64,000 nucleotides of DNA from Empedobacter stercoris (GTDB lineage: Bacteria; Bacteroidota; Bacteroidia; Flavobacteriales; Weeksellaceae), in NCBI RefSeq assembly GCF_025244765.1, contig NZ_CP104209.1, forward strand, positions 1,612,001-1,676,000, in the 5' to 3' direction. Made by a program: the position numbers and the translations under genes. The notes beneath the pieces were generated by a model. It was not told where the DNA came from, did no database searches, and was given only the letters and a program-made list of their open reading frames with translations. The first letter of the stretch is position 1, and every line of letters begins with the position of its first letter. Below are positions 9,484 to 21,632 of the stretch, piece by piece.

Positions 9484-10866
9484 TTATTTTTTCTGAACGA
9501 GAATAAGATATTCCCACGGTTTTAATTTCAGTTTAGTTGTCGCATCAAATGGTACATCTTCATTGTTCATAAAGTTTTTATAAATTCCGCTAATTGGAAC
9601 TGTAACTTCTTTTTCCGACTTTGTTAAATTTGCCACAAAATAAGCTTCTGTTGTATTTTTCTTTCGTTTGAAAGCTAAAATAGATTTATCATCCGAAGTT
9701 TTAAGTCGTTCGTAAGAAGCTGCTTTTTTCGCTCCATTAAAGGCTTCATTTGTTACTTTTAATTCTCCTAATTTTTCGTAAACACCTCTCATTTTTGCAG
9801 TTGGATTACGATCAATCGAATCTTTTACAAAGAATTTTAGTCGACGACTGAAATCTTCTTCTTGTCCATTATAAATCAACGGGATTCCAGGCAAGGTGTA
9901 CGTTAAAACGGCAAAAGTTTCAACTGCATCACCCATTCTTTCATACTCTGTTCCTGCCCAAGAATTTTCGTCGTGGTTTGATGTGAATAATAATTTATAA
10001 TCATCTGCTTGCCATTTTTTTGGAATCGAATCCATGTATGCATCAATCGCAGAAACATTCTTTTTACCTTTGGCGATATCATTCATAATATGATGAATTT
10101 CCCATCCATAAGCCGCGTCAAAAGCGTTTACTAAAAGATCTGGATTTTCTGTTTCACCTAACATAAATATCTCGCGATCACTTGCCAATTTCGGTTTCGC
10201 TTCTTCCCAAAAATCAGTTGGCACTTCATGTGCCATATCGCAACGGAAACCATCGATTTTGAAATCATCTAACCAATATTTCATATCAGCAATCATCTGT
10301 TTGCGCATTTCTTTGTTTTCGAAATTCAACGCTACAACATCTGTCCAATCATAAGGAGAATGCATTTTTCCATTCTTATCTTGTTCGTACCAATCGGGGT
10401 GTTGTTTTACCCAAGGATGATCCCAAGCTGTGTGATTCGCGACCCAATCTAAAATAACATACATGCCATTTTTGTGCGCTTCATCAACCAATTTCTTGAA
10501 ATCTTCGGCATTCCCAAATTCTGGATTAATTCCTCTATAATCTTTGATCGAATAATATGAACCTAAACCTTCTTTTCTATTCTCTTCTCCAATCGGATGA
10601 ATCGGCATAATCCAAAGGATTTTGACTCCCAATTTTTTGATGTTAGAAATTTCTTTTGTTACCGCTTCAAAAGTTCCTTCTGGCGAAAACTGACGAACAT
10701 TCACTTCATAAATAACGGACGTTTCTGCCATCTCAGCTGTAAAAGGGACAAAGGCTTGTTCTTTCATTTCAGTTTTTACATCCTCTGACTTTGTTTCTTT
10801 TTTGCTTTCGCAACTTGTCATAAACAAAGTCGTTATCAACGTTAAACCAGCTATTTTTTTTATCAT
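9484..10866 (-). CDS. GH13 alpha-amylase family lipoprotein
   Basis: This 460-residue GH13 enzyme carries a lipoprotein signal (MTSC, Cys19), so it is probably periplasmic or outer-membrane anchored. The four conserved GH13 regions are visible: DWVANH (140-145), FRCDMAH with nucleophile D210, GETE with acid/base E238, and NHDEN with D299. It lacks any extra carbohydrate-binding module. The likely role is hydrolysis of imported maltodextrins. It lies 25 bases after the next GH13 gene and should be co-transcribed with it. Exact specificity (endo-amylase versus maltogenic) cannot be read from the sequence. Confidence 0.9.
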   Translation of the reverse strand: MIKKIAGLTLITTLFMTSCESKKETKSEDVKTEMKEQAFVPFTAEMAETSVIYEVNVRQFSPEGTFEAVTKEISNIKKLGVKILWIMPIHPIGEENRKEGLGSYYSIKDYRGINPEFGNAEDFKKLVDEAHKNGMYVILDWVANHTAWDHPWVKQHPDWYEQDKNGKMHSPYDWTDVVALNFENKEMRKQMIADMKYWLDDFKIDGFRCDMAHEVPTDFWEEAKPKLASDREIFMLGETENPDLLVNAFDAAYGWEIHHIMNDIAKGKKNVSAIDAYMDSIPKKWQADDYKLLFTSNHDENSWAGTEYERMGDAVETFAVLTYTLPGIPLIYNGQEEDFSRRLKFFVKDSIDRNPTAKMRGVYEKLGELKVTNEAFNGAKKAASYERLKTSDDKSILAFKRKKNTTEAYFVANLTKSEKEVTVPISGIYKNFMNNEDVPFDATTKLKLKPWEYLILVQKK

Positions 10867-10891
10867 TTTTATCTTCTAATTCTTCTAAAAA

Positions 10892-12571
10892 TTAATTCAC
10901 TTTCTCTAATAATACTATATCAGAAGTTGTATTCAATTCAAAATTTCCGTTTACAACTTTTCCTGAAACACTTGAATAAGCATCACGAACTTTAGTCCCA
11001 TCTTTCCAAACCGAACTCACATTAATTGACTTTTTACCAATAGGCATTTCCAGTCCAATAACGACATCATCTGTCTTGTATTTTCGTGTAAAAATATACG
11101 GCGAATTTTGTAAATCAGTTTGATTTCCTGCCCCAACTGCGGGATGATTTCGTCTAAATTGTCCTAATTTCTGGTAATGTTTCAATAATGATTCCGTTTC
11201 TGAATTTGGTTTGATACTTTCCCAATTCATATTCGAACGAAGATTAGCATCTCCTTCAACGCCCACAACTTCTAATGGACGAGCTGTTTCGTCACCATAA
11301 TAAATCTGCGAAATACCAGGTGTCAACAACAATCGAGTACCTGCATCCCAAGGATTTTGACGATTTTTATCGAAAGGCGAACCATCGTCATGGGAAGTAA
11401 TGTAACTCATTACAGATTTCCCGTCCATTTTGTTTTGAAGAATATCATTGTATCGATCAAAAACAGTTTTATTGGATTCTTTTTGAGTTGAGCGCAAATC
11501 GAAATTGATTAATGCATCAAATCCATTCTCGAAATAGTTAACTGTTTGATCAGGAAAATGAAATTGTTGTGCATCATTAATCGAATAATTATAAACTTCT
11601 CCTAACAAGAAAAACTTGTTTTGATCTAATATTTTGGTTGGATTTGCAGCTTTATATTCTTCAAAAGCATCTTGACAAATCTCATTGAATTTCTTCCATA
11701 CATCTTCTTCTGTATGTTTTACTGTATCGACACGATAGCCATCAATTCCGTACTTTCTAATGTAATCAGAAAGCCATTTCATGATATAATATTTCGGTGC
11801 TTTTGGTAAGTTATATGTTGTAAAAAAAGCATTCAATTCTGCCACTTCTTTCTCCAATCGACCTTCTTTCGACCATTTTGCTAACAATTGTGGTGGTAGT
11901 AAAACATCATTTTCGGATTCCGTTAAAATATCTGGTAAGTTTTTCACCAACGTACATTCTATCGTCGATTTATAGGAATCGTACGTGCATTGAGGAGAAA
12001 CACGAACCCAATCCGAAGGAAAAATACCATCCGAAGTTGTCGCTGGACCAGTGTGATTAATCACCGCATCCAACATAATACGAATTCCTTTCGAATGTGC
12101 TTTATCAACTAATTCTTGTAACTCTTTTTCAGTTCCCCAATTTTTATCAATTGAAGTCCAATCTTTTGTCCAATAACCATGAAATCCATACGTTTTCCCT
12201 TGACCTTCGTCTACAAAACCATGAATTTGCTCCACGATTGGCGTCATCCAGATGGCGTTTACACCTAAATCAGTAAAATAATTAGCTTCAATTTTATTAA
12301 TTACTCCACGAAAATCTCCGCCTTCGAAACCTCTTAATTTTGCTGTTTCGGTTGTCCTTCCGTAGTTTACATCATTTGTTTTATCTCCATTTTCGAAACG
12401 ATCTGTCAATAAAAAATAAACATTTGCTGCATTCCAAACAAATGGTTGTTTTTGGCTTGATTCATTTTCTTGTGATGATTTAACTTCTTTATTAGTTGCA
12501 ACTTTTGAGGTTGTACAAGATGTAAAAAACAAACCTGCAAATAAACTAAGTTTTACTATTTTTTTAATCAT
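10892..12571 (-). CDS. GH13 alpha-amylase family lipoprotein (longer form)
   Basis: The protein has 559 residues and a lipoprotein signal (FTSC, Cys19). GH13 motifs are DAVINH (168-173), YRVDTVKH with nucleophile D282, GEVYN with acid/base E325, and SHDDG with D395. Its early VYFLLTDRFENGDKTND motif is typical of the calcium-binding N-terminus of extracellular-type amylases and CGTase-like enzymes. A Cys-containing insertion between regions I and II (about 190-245) is a distinctive feature. It forms a pair with the 460-residue amylase and is preceded by an intergenic region containing palindromic repeats. Confidence 0.9.
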   Translation of the reverse strand: MIKKIVKLSLFAGLFFTSCTTSKVATNKEVKSSQENESSQKQPFVWNAANVYFLLTDRFENGDKTNDVNYGRTTETAKLRGFEGGDFRGVINKIEANYFTDLGVNAIWMTPIVEQIHGFVDEGQGKTYGFHGYWTKDWTSIDKNWGTEKELQELVDKAHSKGIRIMLDAVINHTGPATTSDGIFPSDWVRVSPQCTYDSYKSTIECTLVKNLPDILTESENDVLLPPQLLAKWSKEGRLEKEVAELNAFFTTYNLPKAPKYYIMKWLSDYIRKYGIDGYRVDTVKHTEEDVWKKFNEICQDAFEEYKAANPTKILDQNKFFLLGEVYNYSINDAQQFHFPDQTVNYFENGFDALINFDLRSTQKESNKTVFDRYNDILQNKMDGKSVMSYITSHDDGSPFDKNRQNPWDAGTRLLLTPGISQIYYGDETARPLEVVGVEGDANLRSNMNWESIKPNSETESLLKHYQKLGQFRRNHPAVGAGNQTDLQNSPYIFTRKYKTDDVVIGLEMPIGKKSINVSSVWKDGTKVRDAYSSVSGKVVNGNFELNTTSDIVLLEKVN

Positions 12572-12594
12572 TGATTCTGATTTTAAACATTATA

Positions 12595-12665
12595 GATGAG
12601 TCTTAAACAAGCTCAGAATGACAATTTCCGTTTTGTCATGTTAAACATATTTCAACATCTCATCA
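12595..12665. repeat. Intergenic palindromic repeat, copy A
   Basis: A 70-base imperfect hairpin begins GATGAG and ends CTCATC, with inner arms ATGACAA and TTGTCAT. One arm reads TTAAACAAGCTCAGAATGACA. It shares the degenerate core (aaacaagyt.agaatgac) with copies near 12690 and 57450, so it looks like a dispersed REP-like element. Confidence 0.6.
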
Positions 12666-12683
12666 TTCTTTATATAATCTTGA

Positions 12684-12835
12684 AACAAGTTTAAGATTAC
12701 TTTCTATTCGTCATTTCAAGTGATTCTGATAAGAATCGTATCGAGAAATTAGGCGAATTTTCACATCTTACTTCTCGATATAAATTTTCTCCATTATCAT
12801 TTCGAAAATTCACTCGAAATGACGTGAAATTAGAA
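12684..12835. repeat. Intergenic palindromic repeats, copies B and C
   Basis: This stretch contains GAAACAAGTTTAAGAT (12691-12706), CGTCATTTCAAGTGA, a TATCGAGAAATTAG segment, and then the inverted counterparts CTTCTCGATA and TCACTCGAAATGACG (ending at 12824). The outer arms pair, so the whole could form a long cruciform. Such TCATTTCGAG-type repeats are scattered in many Bacteroidota intergenic regions. No coding signal is seen. Confidence 0.55.
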
Positions 12836-12859
12836 TTTAAAACTTTTTAAGTCTAAAAT

Positions 12860-15073
<2,214 letters not shown>

Positions 15074-15104
15074 TTACGTCTAATGCTTAAAGCTATAAAT
15101 TACA

Positions 15105-15192
15105 TGTTGAGCTGAACTGTTTTCAGTTTTTCATTCTCTCCTTTATGTGATCCTGCACTTCGACATGCTCAGTGCGGCAGTTCAGGATGACT
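15105..15192. repeat. Intergenic palindromic repeat, copy D
   Basis: The stretch 15148-15191 forms an imperfect inverted repeat: GATCCTGCAC ... GTTCAGGATGAC around the core CGACATGCTCAGTGC. It sits between the GH97 gene and the upstream GH13 gene. Its GC content is higher than that of its surroundings, as for a mobile palindromic element. Confidence 0.55.
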
Positions 15193-15194
15193 TA

Positions 15195-17048
15195 TTACTT
15201 TTTAAGTTCAATAATCATTGCAGTTTTACCATCAATTGAGATTTCTTCACTTGATTTAATTGGAAATGTTTTATCTGAAATAATCTCTTTACCTGAAGTA
15301 ATTCCATCTAATGATTCTGTGAATCGATCTAATTTGAAGGTTTGTTTTTCTGGATTTGCATTCAAAACAACCATTACAGATTCTTTCTCGTTGTATCTAA
15401 AATATACATAAACATTTTGCTGTGGCATATAATGTTTTGTTTTCCCTGAATGGATCACTTCTTTATTTTTTCTCCAATTGAAAACTTTTGCTGTAAAATC
15501 GTGAAATTGTTTTTGCTCCAAAGTTCTTCCTTCGTTTGTAAAAGCATTTTTCTGATCAGCTTTCCATCCACCAGGAAAATCGCGACGAATATCTGCATCC
15601 CCTTTACTTTTATCGCCACGCATACCAATTTCAGAACCATAATACACTTGCGGGATTCCACGAACGGTAGAAATTAATGATAACCCCAGTTTATAATCAT
15701 TAATATTACCATTCATCATTTCGTTCCAACGCTCTGTATCGTGATTTTCCATAAATACAAACATGTTGTTAACATTTGGGTATAAAAAGTCATTTGTAAA
15801 CGAATTGTACAATTTGATCATTCCTTTGTCCCAAGACTCTTCTTCTTTGATTGCTTTTGGTAATTCTGAGAATAAATTAAAATCCATTACAGAAGGCAAA
15901 TGTGAATTATAATTGTCAATTTCAGCAATCTTCGAATCTTTTTGCCAATACGAAATATGAGCTGGCGAATACATCCACGCTTCACCTACGATATTAAAAT
16001 TAGGATATTCTGTCGTAATAGCTTTTACCCATTTTGCCATTCCTTCTTTGTTATTGTACGGATATGTATCCACACGCATTCCGCCTAATTCTGCATATTC
16101 TATCCACCAAATGGCATTTTGCGTCAGATAATTTAATACCAAAGGATTTGATTGATTCATGTCTGGCATTGTATAATCAAACCAACCGTCTAACGCTTCT
16201 TTTTTGTCTATTTCCGAAGCATTTTTATCAAACTGAGTTGTTGTCCGATAATTTGAGCGACGGAAACCATCTTTTCCTCCTGGAAATTTGTGAATCCAAT
16301 CTTGCGATGGTAAATCCTGAATCATCCAATGCGAAATTCCCCAATGATTGGTTACATAATCTTGAATTAAGTACATCCCACGTTTATTCAATTCACGAGA
16401 AAGTTCTCGATAATCTTCATTTGTTCCGTAACGTCCATCAATCTTATATAAATCTGTCTGTGCATAACCATGATACGAATGTTGTTTTTCGTTATCCTCA
16501 TTAACAGGCGTTAACCAAACTGCAGTTGCCCCAAGATTTTGAATATAATCTACATTATTAATAATTCCTCGCAAATCTCCACCATGTCGACTATCTGGAA
16601 TAGAACGATTGGCTTTATCAGTCAATACTTTTTTCGAATCATTGCTTTCGTCACCGTTTGCAAAACGATCTGGCATGATTAAATACACCACATCTTTTGA
16701 CGTAAAAGAAGAACGATTGGCAGAATTTGGCTGACGATCTTTTAACTCGTACGTGTACGAATCAACAACTTTATTTTTGTTTTTGATGTTAATTTTAAAG
16801 GATGATTTGTTTACATCATTTGTATTAACCGTTACAAAAACATAGTTTGGATTTTCTGTTTTCTGAATATCTTTGATCTTTATTTGATCCGATAACTCAA
16901 TACTGTATTTACTGATATCTTTTCCGTAAACCAGAATTTGAACTTCTGGATTTTTCATCCCTTTCCACCAAAACATGGGCTCTACTTTTTGTATTTGAGC
17001 AAAAGCAAAGTTTGATAGTAAAGAGGTTAATACGAATAGTTTTTTCAT
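15195..17048 (-). CDS. GH13 neopullulanase/cyclomaltodextrinase-type enzyme (SusA-like)
   Basis: The 617-residue enzyme has a signal peptide ending near FAFAQ (residue 18). An N-terminal beta-sandwich with VEPMFWWKGMKNPEVQILVYG (about 20-105) is the Cyc-maltodext_N type domain found in SusA-like periplasmic neopullulanases. GH13 motifs are QDYVTNH (229-235), MRVDTYPY with nucleophile D327, GEAWM with acid/base E356, and ENHDTERW with D437. It probably cuts imported maltooligosaccharides in the periplasm. It lies between GH65 and GH97 genes but has its own 220-base upstream region after a terminator, so it may have a separate promoter. Confidence 0.9.
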   Translation of the reverse strand: MKKLFVLTSLLSNFAFAQIQKVEPMFWWKGMKNPEVQILVYGKDISKYSIELSDQIKIKDIQKTENPNYVFVTVNTNDVNKSSFKINIKNKNKVVDSYTYELKDRQPNSANRSSFTSKDVVYLIMPDRFANGDESNDSKKVLTDKANRSIPDSRHGGDLRGIINNVDYIQNLGATAVWLTPVNEDNEKQHSYHGYAQTDLYKIDGRYGTNEDYRELSRELNKRGMYLIQDYVTNHWGISHWMIQDLPSQDWIHKFPGGKDGFRRSNYRTTTQFDKNASEIDKKEALDGWFDYTMPDMNQSNPLVLNYLTQNAIWWIEYAELGGMRVDTYPYNNKEGMAKWVKAITTEYPNFNIVGEAWMYSPAHISYWQKDSKIAEIDNYNSHLPSVMDFNLFSELPKAIKEEESWDKGMIKLYNSFTNDFLYPNVNNMFVFMENHDTERWNEMMNGNINDYKLGLSLISTVRGIPQVYYGSEIGMRGDKSKGDADIRRDFPGGWKADQKNAFTNEGRTLEQKQFHDFTAKVFNWRKNKEVIHSGKTKHYMPQQNVYVYFRYNEKESVMVVLNANPEKQTFKLDRFTESLDGITSGKEIISDKTFPIKSSEEISIDGKTAMIIELKK

Positions 17049-17225
17049 TTTGTTTATTTTTTATTATTCATTTTTATTCATGACTATTATAAATTCTTTT
17101 ATATGAATTCATATGCCCTTTGGGGAAGTCTTGACACAAAAACGAATCAAAAAAGTCAAGGCTTTAAATACGTTTTCCAAAAAAAAACGTAGAACACATC
17201 ACTTAAAACTTATAACCTTAAATAA

Positions 17226-17262
17226 AAATACCTCGAAAGCCAAAGCCTTCAAGGTATTTGAA
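17226..17262 (-). terminator. Terminator after the GH65 gene
   Basis: The imperfect stem AATACCT.GAA.GC / GC.TTC.AGGTATT (17227-17258) is followed on the minus strand by a T-rich run. It ends the MFS-pgmB-GH65 unit. Confidence 0.75.
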
Positions 17263-17271
17263 TTCCCTTTA

Positions 17272-19569
17272 TTAAATTGAAGGCTGAACAATAACTTTTT
17301 GGTCGAAAACATAAACCTCTAATGGCTTTGTTCCTTCCAATTCGAAAGTAGTTTCTCCTTTATTTACATTGACTTTTAGGATTTGATTACGGAAATTGAT
17401 TTTAAACGAAAAACCTTTCCATTGTTCTGGTAAACGTGGTTCAAAATATAATTGATCGTTTTTAACACGCATTCCACCAAATCCTTCTACAATCGACATC
17501 CAAGTACCTGCCATTGATGTGATGTGTAATCCTTCGTGAACTTCTTTGTTATAATCATCTAAATCTAAACGAGAAGTTCTCAAGTAGAAGGTATATGCTT
17601 GATTCATTCTTCCTAACGTTGCCGCTTGAATAGAGTGAACACAAGGCGATAATGATGATTCGTGAACCGTTAATGGTTCGTAGAAATCAAAATGTTTTTC
17701 TAATTGCTCTTTTGTAAAATGATCTTCGAAATAATAGAATGATTGTAAAACGTCTGCTTGTTTGATATAAGCTGAACGTAAAATACGATCCCACGACCAT
17801 TTTTGATTGATTGGTCGTTCTTCGTTAGATAATTCAGAAACAGGTGTTAAATCTTTGTCCAAGAAACCATCTTGTTGCAAGTAAACTCCTAATTCTTCGC
17901 TAAATGGAAAATAGATATTTGCTGCCATATTTTTCATTTCTGCTAACTCAGTATCTGTAAGATTTGTTTTAGCGACAATTCGTTCAAAATCTTGTGGATA
18001 ATTTGTTTTAACATTTTCAACTTGATCAATCAAATAATTCATACACCATTGCGCACAATAATTTGAGTGAAAGTTATTATTCACATTATTCTCATATTCG
18101 TTAGGTCCTGTTACACCTAACATGACATATTGTTTCTTGTCATTTGACCAATTAACACGCTGTTTCCAGAAACGTGCAATTCCTAATAAAACCTCTAAAC
18201 CAGCTTCAGGAATATAAGACTCATCACCCGTAAAACGAGTATAATTGTAAATCGCAAAAGCAATTGCTCCATTACGATGAATTTCTTCGAAGGTAATTTC
18301 CCATTCGTTATGGCATTCTTCTCCGTTCATCGTAACCATTGGATACAATGCAGCTCCTTTATTGAAACCTAATTTCGCTCCGTTTTCTATCGCTTTATCC
18401 AATTGATTGTAGCGATACATTAACAGATTTCGTGCTACTTTTTGATCTTTAGTTACCATATAAAACGGTAAGCAATACGCTTCTGTATCCCAATAGGTAG
18501 ATCCACCGTATTTTTCACCTGTAAATCCTTTTGGACCGATATTTAAACGTGCGTCTTTTCCTGAGTATGTCTGGTTTAATTGAAAAATATTGAAACGAAT
18601 TCCTTGTTGTGCTTTCGTATCACCATCTATCGTAATATCTGCCATTTCCCAAGTCTTCGCCCAAGCCTCTTTTTGGTTTATTAACAATTGTTCATAACCT
18701 AAATTATTCGCTTGTTCTAAAACCTTTTCAGCAGCAGAAATCAATTCATTTTCGAGATGATTTGTTGAAACAACATAACCTCCAAATTTTTCAATGGTTA
18801 CTGTATCATTGGTTTTAACCTCAACTTCATATGTAAATTCAACTTTTGTATTCGTTTTAACATTGGAAATTGATTTGACTTGTTGATAACTTCCATTAAT
18901 AGAAATTTTACTTTCCATAAAAGTCACCACATTAAAGTGTGTTTTAAACGTTTGTGCTTGTACAAAACCTTGTTCAGCTTTTATTTCTGACGAAATTGGC
19001 TCCCAAAATGTTTCTTCCCAATTGGCATCTTCATTTTTTACACCAGCATCTACATAAGGTTTAAAAACAATTTTCGCATCACCGTTCAACGGTTTGATAT
19101 CATATTTTATCACACCTAATTCATCCAAATCAGCAGAAAGAAAACGACGAACAAACACTTCAATTTCTAATCCAGAAGGTAAAGTAGCTACAAAAGAACG
19201 ATCCAAAATACCTTCTTTCATATTCAATTCACGACGAAAGTTTTTGATTTCTTTACACGTATTCAAATCAAATTGTTCACCATTAATTTCGATGTTAATT
19301 CCGATCCAAACTGGTGCATTTAACACTTTTGCAAAATATTCTGGATAACCGTTTTTCCACCATCCCACTTTTGTTTTATCAGGATAATAAACTCCAGCGA
19401 TGTAACTTCCTTGAAACGTATCACCTGAATAAAATTCTTCGAAATTTGCACGTTGTCCCGTTGCTCCATTACCGATAGAAAATAAACTTTCAGACGATTT
19501 TACGCGATCTTTTTCAAACCCTTCTTCGATAATTGACCATGCATTCGGGATGATATAATCTTGATTCAT
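17272..19569 (-). CDS. GH65 disaccharide phosphorylase, probably maltose phosphorylase
   Basis: This 765-residue protein has no signal peptide and is cytoplasmic. It shows the GH65 layout: N-terminal beta-sandwich (about 10-270), helical linker, (alpha/alpha)6 barrel with the acid catalyst in GEECHNEWEITFEEIHRN (417-433), and a C-terminal beta-sheet domain. The family phosphorolyses alpha-glucosides such as maltose to glucose and beta-glucose 1-phosphate. The adjacent beta-phosphoglucomutase gene, which consumes that product, supports maltose phosphorylase over hydrolase activity. Trehalose or kojibiose phosphorylase cannot be excluded from sequence alone, but the starch-locus context favours maltose. 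Confidence 0.9.
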   Translation of the reverse strand: MNQDYIIPNAWSIIEEGFEKDRVKSSESLFSIGNGATGQRANFEEFYSGDTFQGSYIAGVYYPDKTKVGWWKNGYPEYFAKVLNAPVWIGINIEINGEQFDLNTCKEIKNFRRELNMKEGILDRSFVATLPSGLEIEVFVRRFLSADLDELGVIKYDIKPLNGDAKIVFKPYVDAGVKNEDANWEETFWEPISSEIKAEQGFVQAQTFKTHFNVVTFMESKISINGSYQQVKSISNVKTNTKVEFTYEVEVKTNDTVTIEKFGGYVVSTNHLENELISAAEKVLEQANNLGYEQLLINQKEAWAKTWEMADITIDGDTKAQQGIRFNIFQLNQTYSGKDARLNIGPKGFTGEKYGGSTYWDTEAYCLPFYMVTKDQKVARNLLMYRYNQLDKAIENGAKLGFNKGAALYPMVTMNGEECHNEWEITFEEIHRNGAIAFAIYNYTRFTGDESYIPEAGLEVLLGIARFWKQRVNWSNDKKQYVMLGVTGPNEYENNVNNNFHSNYCAQWCMNYLIDQVENVKTNYPQDFERIVAKTNLTDTELAEMKNMAANIYFPFSEELGVYLQQDGFLDKDLTPVSELSNEERPINQKWSWDRILRSAYIKQADVLQSFYYFEDHFTKEQLEKHFDFYEPLTVHESSLSPCVHSIQAATLGRMNQAYTFYLRTSRLDLDDYNKEVHEGLHITSMAGTWMSIVEGFGGMRVKNDQLYFEPRLPEQWKGFSFKINFRNQILKVNVNKGETTFELEGTKPLEVYVFDQKVIVQPSI

Positions 19570-19597
19570 TTTTATTGTATTGTAAGTTGTTTGTGTT

Positions 19598-20254
19598 TTA
19601 TTGATTGATCAATTCCATTAAGAATTCTTCTGTGATTTCTGTAAAATTGTTGAAGTTATGGTTGGCTTCATTCAAAACCGAAGAATCTCCAATTCCTATG
19701 CTTGTCATACCTGCAACATTTGCTGCTTGAATTCCTGCAACAGAATCTTCGAACACGATTGAATTCTCATTTGGTTGATTGGCTTTTTTAGCTCCAACGA
19801 TAAAAACTTCTGGATCTGGTTTGGCATTCGTAACGTCATTTCCATCAACGATATCATCAAAATAATTTAGAATATTTACTTTTTCTAAAATTGGTCGTGC
19901 ATTCTTAGAAGCAGAGCCTAAAATGATGGGTTGATGATTTGCTTTCAGAAAGTTTAAAACTTTCATGACTCCAGGTAAAATTTCAGAATCATCCATTTTG
20001 TTGATATAACCTAAATATTCTTCGTTCTTCTGAATTAACCATTCGTTTTTTTGTTCATCTGATGCATGAACACTTCCTAATCCAAGGATAATTTCTAAGG
20101 AACGTACACGAGAAACACCTTTTAGCAACTCGTTATGATCGTGTGTAAAATCGATATTCAAATTATTTGCTAAATTTTTCCATGCTAAATAATGGTACTT
20201 TGCAGTGTCTACGATGACACCATCTAAATCGAAAATAAATGCTTTAGTTTTCAA
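19598..20254 (-). CDS. pgmB: Beta-phosphoglucomutase
   Basis: The 218-residue HAD-family protein begins with FDLDGVIVDT, placing the nucleophile at D9 and the general acid/base at D11. Later motifs are GSASKNA (motif II), KPDPEVF (motif III lysine) and FEDSVAGIQAA (motif IV). These are typical of beta-phosphoglucomutases, which interconvert beta-glucose 1-phosphate and glucose 6-phosphate in the cytosol. It lies 5 bases after the MFS gene and 28 bases before the GH65 gene, so the three form one operon and one pathway. Confidence 0.93.
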   Translation of the reverse strand: MKTKAFIFDLDGVIVDTAKYHYLAWKNLANNLNIDFTHDHNELLKGVSRVRSLEIILGLGSVHASDEQKNEWLIQKNEEYLGYINKMDDSEILPGVMKVLNFLKANHQPIILGSASKNARPILEKVNILNYFDDIVDGNDVTNAKPDPEVFIVGAKKANQPNENSIVFEDSVAGIQAANVAGMTSIGIGDSSVLNEANHNFNNFTEITEEFLMELINQ

Positions 20255-20259
20255 AATGA

Positions 20260-21606
20260 TTATGCTTTGATTGGTTCATCCACATCTTTTACACGCGTTA
20301 CAAAAAGTGCAGCTATGATTAAAGCAACTCCACTTGTTACGATGGCGTAGATTGGATTATCATTATAAATATATTTCACTATAGGTCCGCCCAATAGAGC
20401 GTTGACAATTTGAGGCATGCAGATAAAGAAATTAAAAATCCCCATGTAAACGCCCATTTTTTTGGCTGGAATTGCTCCTGCTAAAATCGCATATGGCATG
20501 GATAGAATACTTGCCCAAGCGATTCCTACTCCAACCATGGAAAGGATTAATAATTTTGGATCATGAATAAAATAAATGGAAATTAATCCTAAACCTCCAC
20601 AAATTAAAGAAATGGCATGGGTTGTTTTGCGACCAAATTTTAAGGCAATTGAAGGTAAGAAAAATGCAAAAATTGCTGAAATCCCGTTGTAAACTCCGAA
20701 AATAATTCCAACCCAATCTCCTGCTTTTTGATAGGTTTCTGAATGAGTGTCATTCAATGATAAACCATATACATGGTGTGCTATTGCAGGAGTTGCATAT
20801 ACCCACATACCGAATAAAGCAAACCATGTAAAAAATTGAACCAAGCCTAATTGTTTCATGGTTGTAGGCATATTCCCAAAATCTATAAAAATTTGAGAAA
20901 GACTTGATTTTTCTTCTACAATCGGTTCTTTTCCTTCGGCCTTTTCAAATGCTTCTAATTGTTCTGGCGTGTATTCTTTTGTAGTAAAAATGGTGATTAA
21001 AACTGTTACGATAATTGCTATTGCTCCAATGATAAATGATAAAATCAAGTGAAAAGGAATTTCTCCTTCTGCAGCCGTGCTCGAAACACCAAACCAATTG
21101 CTCAAAACATAAGGTAACCAAGAACCAATTACAGCACCTAAACCAATAATAACTGTTTGAATAGAATAACCTAAAGTTCGCTGATCTGAAGGTAACATAT
21201 CTGCTACAAACGCACGCATAGGCTCCATTGCGATGTTGAATGAAGCATCCATGATCATTAAAAATCCTGCACCCATCCATAAAGCAGGCAATAATGCTGT
21301 AAATGCACCCGCTTGTGGCATTAAGATTAATCCGAAAGAAGCCAATAAGGCTCCTATTAAAAAGTAAGGTTTTCTACGTCCAAATTTAGACCATGTATTA
21401 TCCGAATAATGTCCGATGATCGGTTGAACAATCAATCCCATTAATGGAGCGACAATCCAAAACCAAGACAATTCGTGTACATCAGCTCCAAAAGAACTTA
21501 AAATTCGGCTTGCATTTGCATTTTGCAAAGCAAATCCCATTTGAACTCCTAAATATCCGAAACTTAAATTCCAGATTTCAAGAAATCCTAATCTACGCTT
21601 TTTCAT
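20260..21606 (-). CDS. MFS transporter, probable maltose/glucoside importer
   Basis: This 448-residue protein has about 12 hydrophobic segments. The loop between TM2 and TM3 reads GHYSDNTWSKFGRRKPYF (65-82), the D-x5-GRRKP pattern of sugar-transporting MFS/GPH proteins of the SLC45-like type. It is the first gene of the MFS-pgmB-GH65 unit, so the most likely substrate is maltose or short maltodextrins moved from periplasm to cytoplasm. The ATG at 21606 fits the family length. The upstream region holds a TAnnTTTG motif and an inverted repeat. Confidence 0.88.
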   Translation of the reverse strand: MKKRRLGFLEIWNLSFGYLGVQMGFALQNANASRILSSFGADVHELSWFWIVAPLMGLIVQPIIGHYSDNTWSKFGRRKPYFLIGALLASFGLILMPQAGAFTALLPALWMGAGFLMIMDASFNIAMEPMRAFVADMLPSDQRTLGYSIQTVIIGLGAVIGSWLPYVLSNWFGVSSTAAEGEIPFHLILSFIIGAIAIIVTVLITIFTTKEYTPEQLEAFEKAEGKEPIVEEKSSLSQIFIDFGNMPTTMKQLGLVQFFTWFALFGMWVYATPAIAHHVYGLSLNDTHSETYQKAGDWVGIIFGVYNGISAIFAFFLPSIALKFGRKTTHAISLICGGLGLISIYFIHDPKLLILSMVGVGIAWASILSMPYAILAGAIPAKKMGVYMGIFNFFICMPQIVNALLGGPIVKYIYNDNPIYAIVTSGVALIIAALFVTRVKDVDEPIKA

Positions 21607-21632
21607 TATCGTAATTATTATTAATTATTTAC

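Noticed and set aside
9484-12571. Two adjacent GH13 genes as a recent tandem duplication.
   Set aside because: The proteins differ in length, insertions and motif wording (FRCDMAH versus YRVDTVKH), so they are distinct subfamilies.
17101-17114. Palindrome ATATGAATTCATAT upstream of the SusA-like gene as an operator.
   Set aside because: It is a perfect 14-bp palindrome, but it is AT-rich and unlike the LacI site, so chance is likely; it was not listed as a feature.
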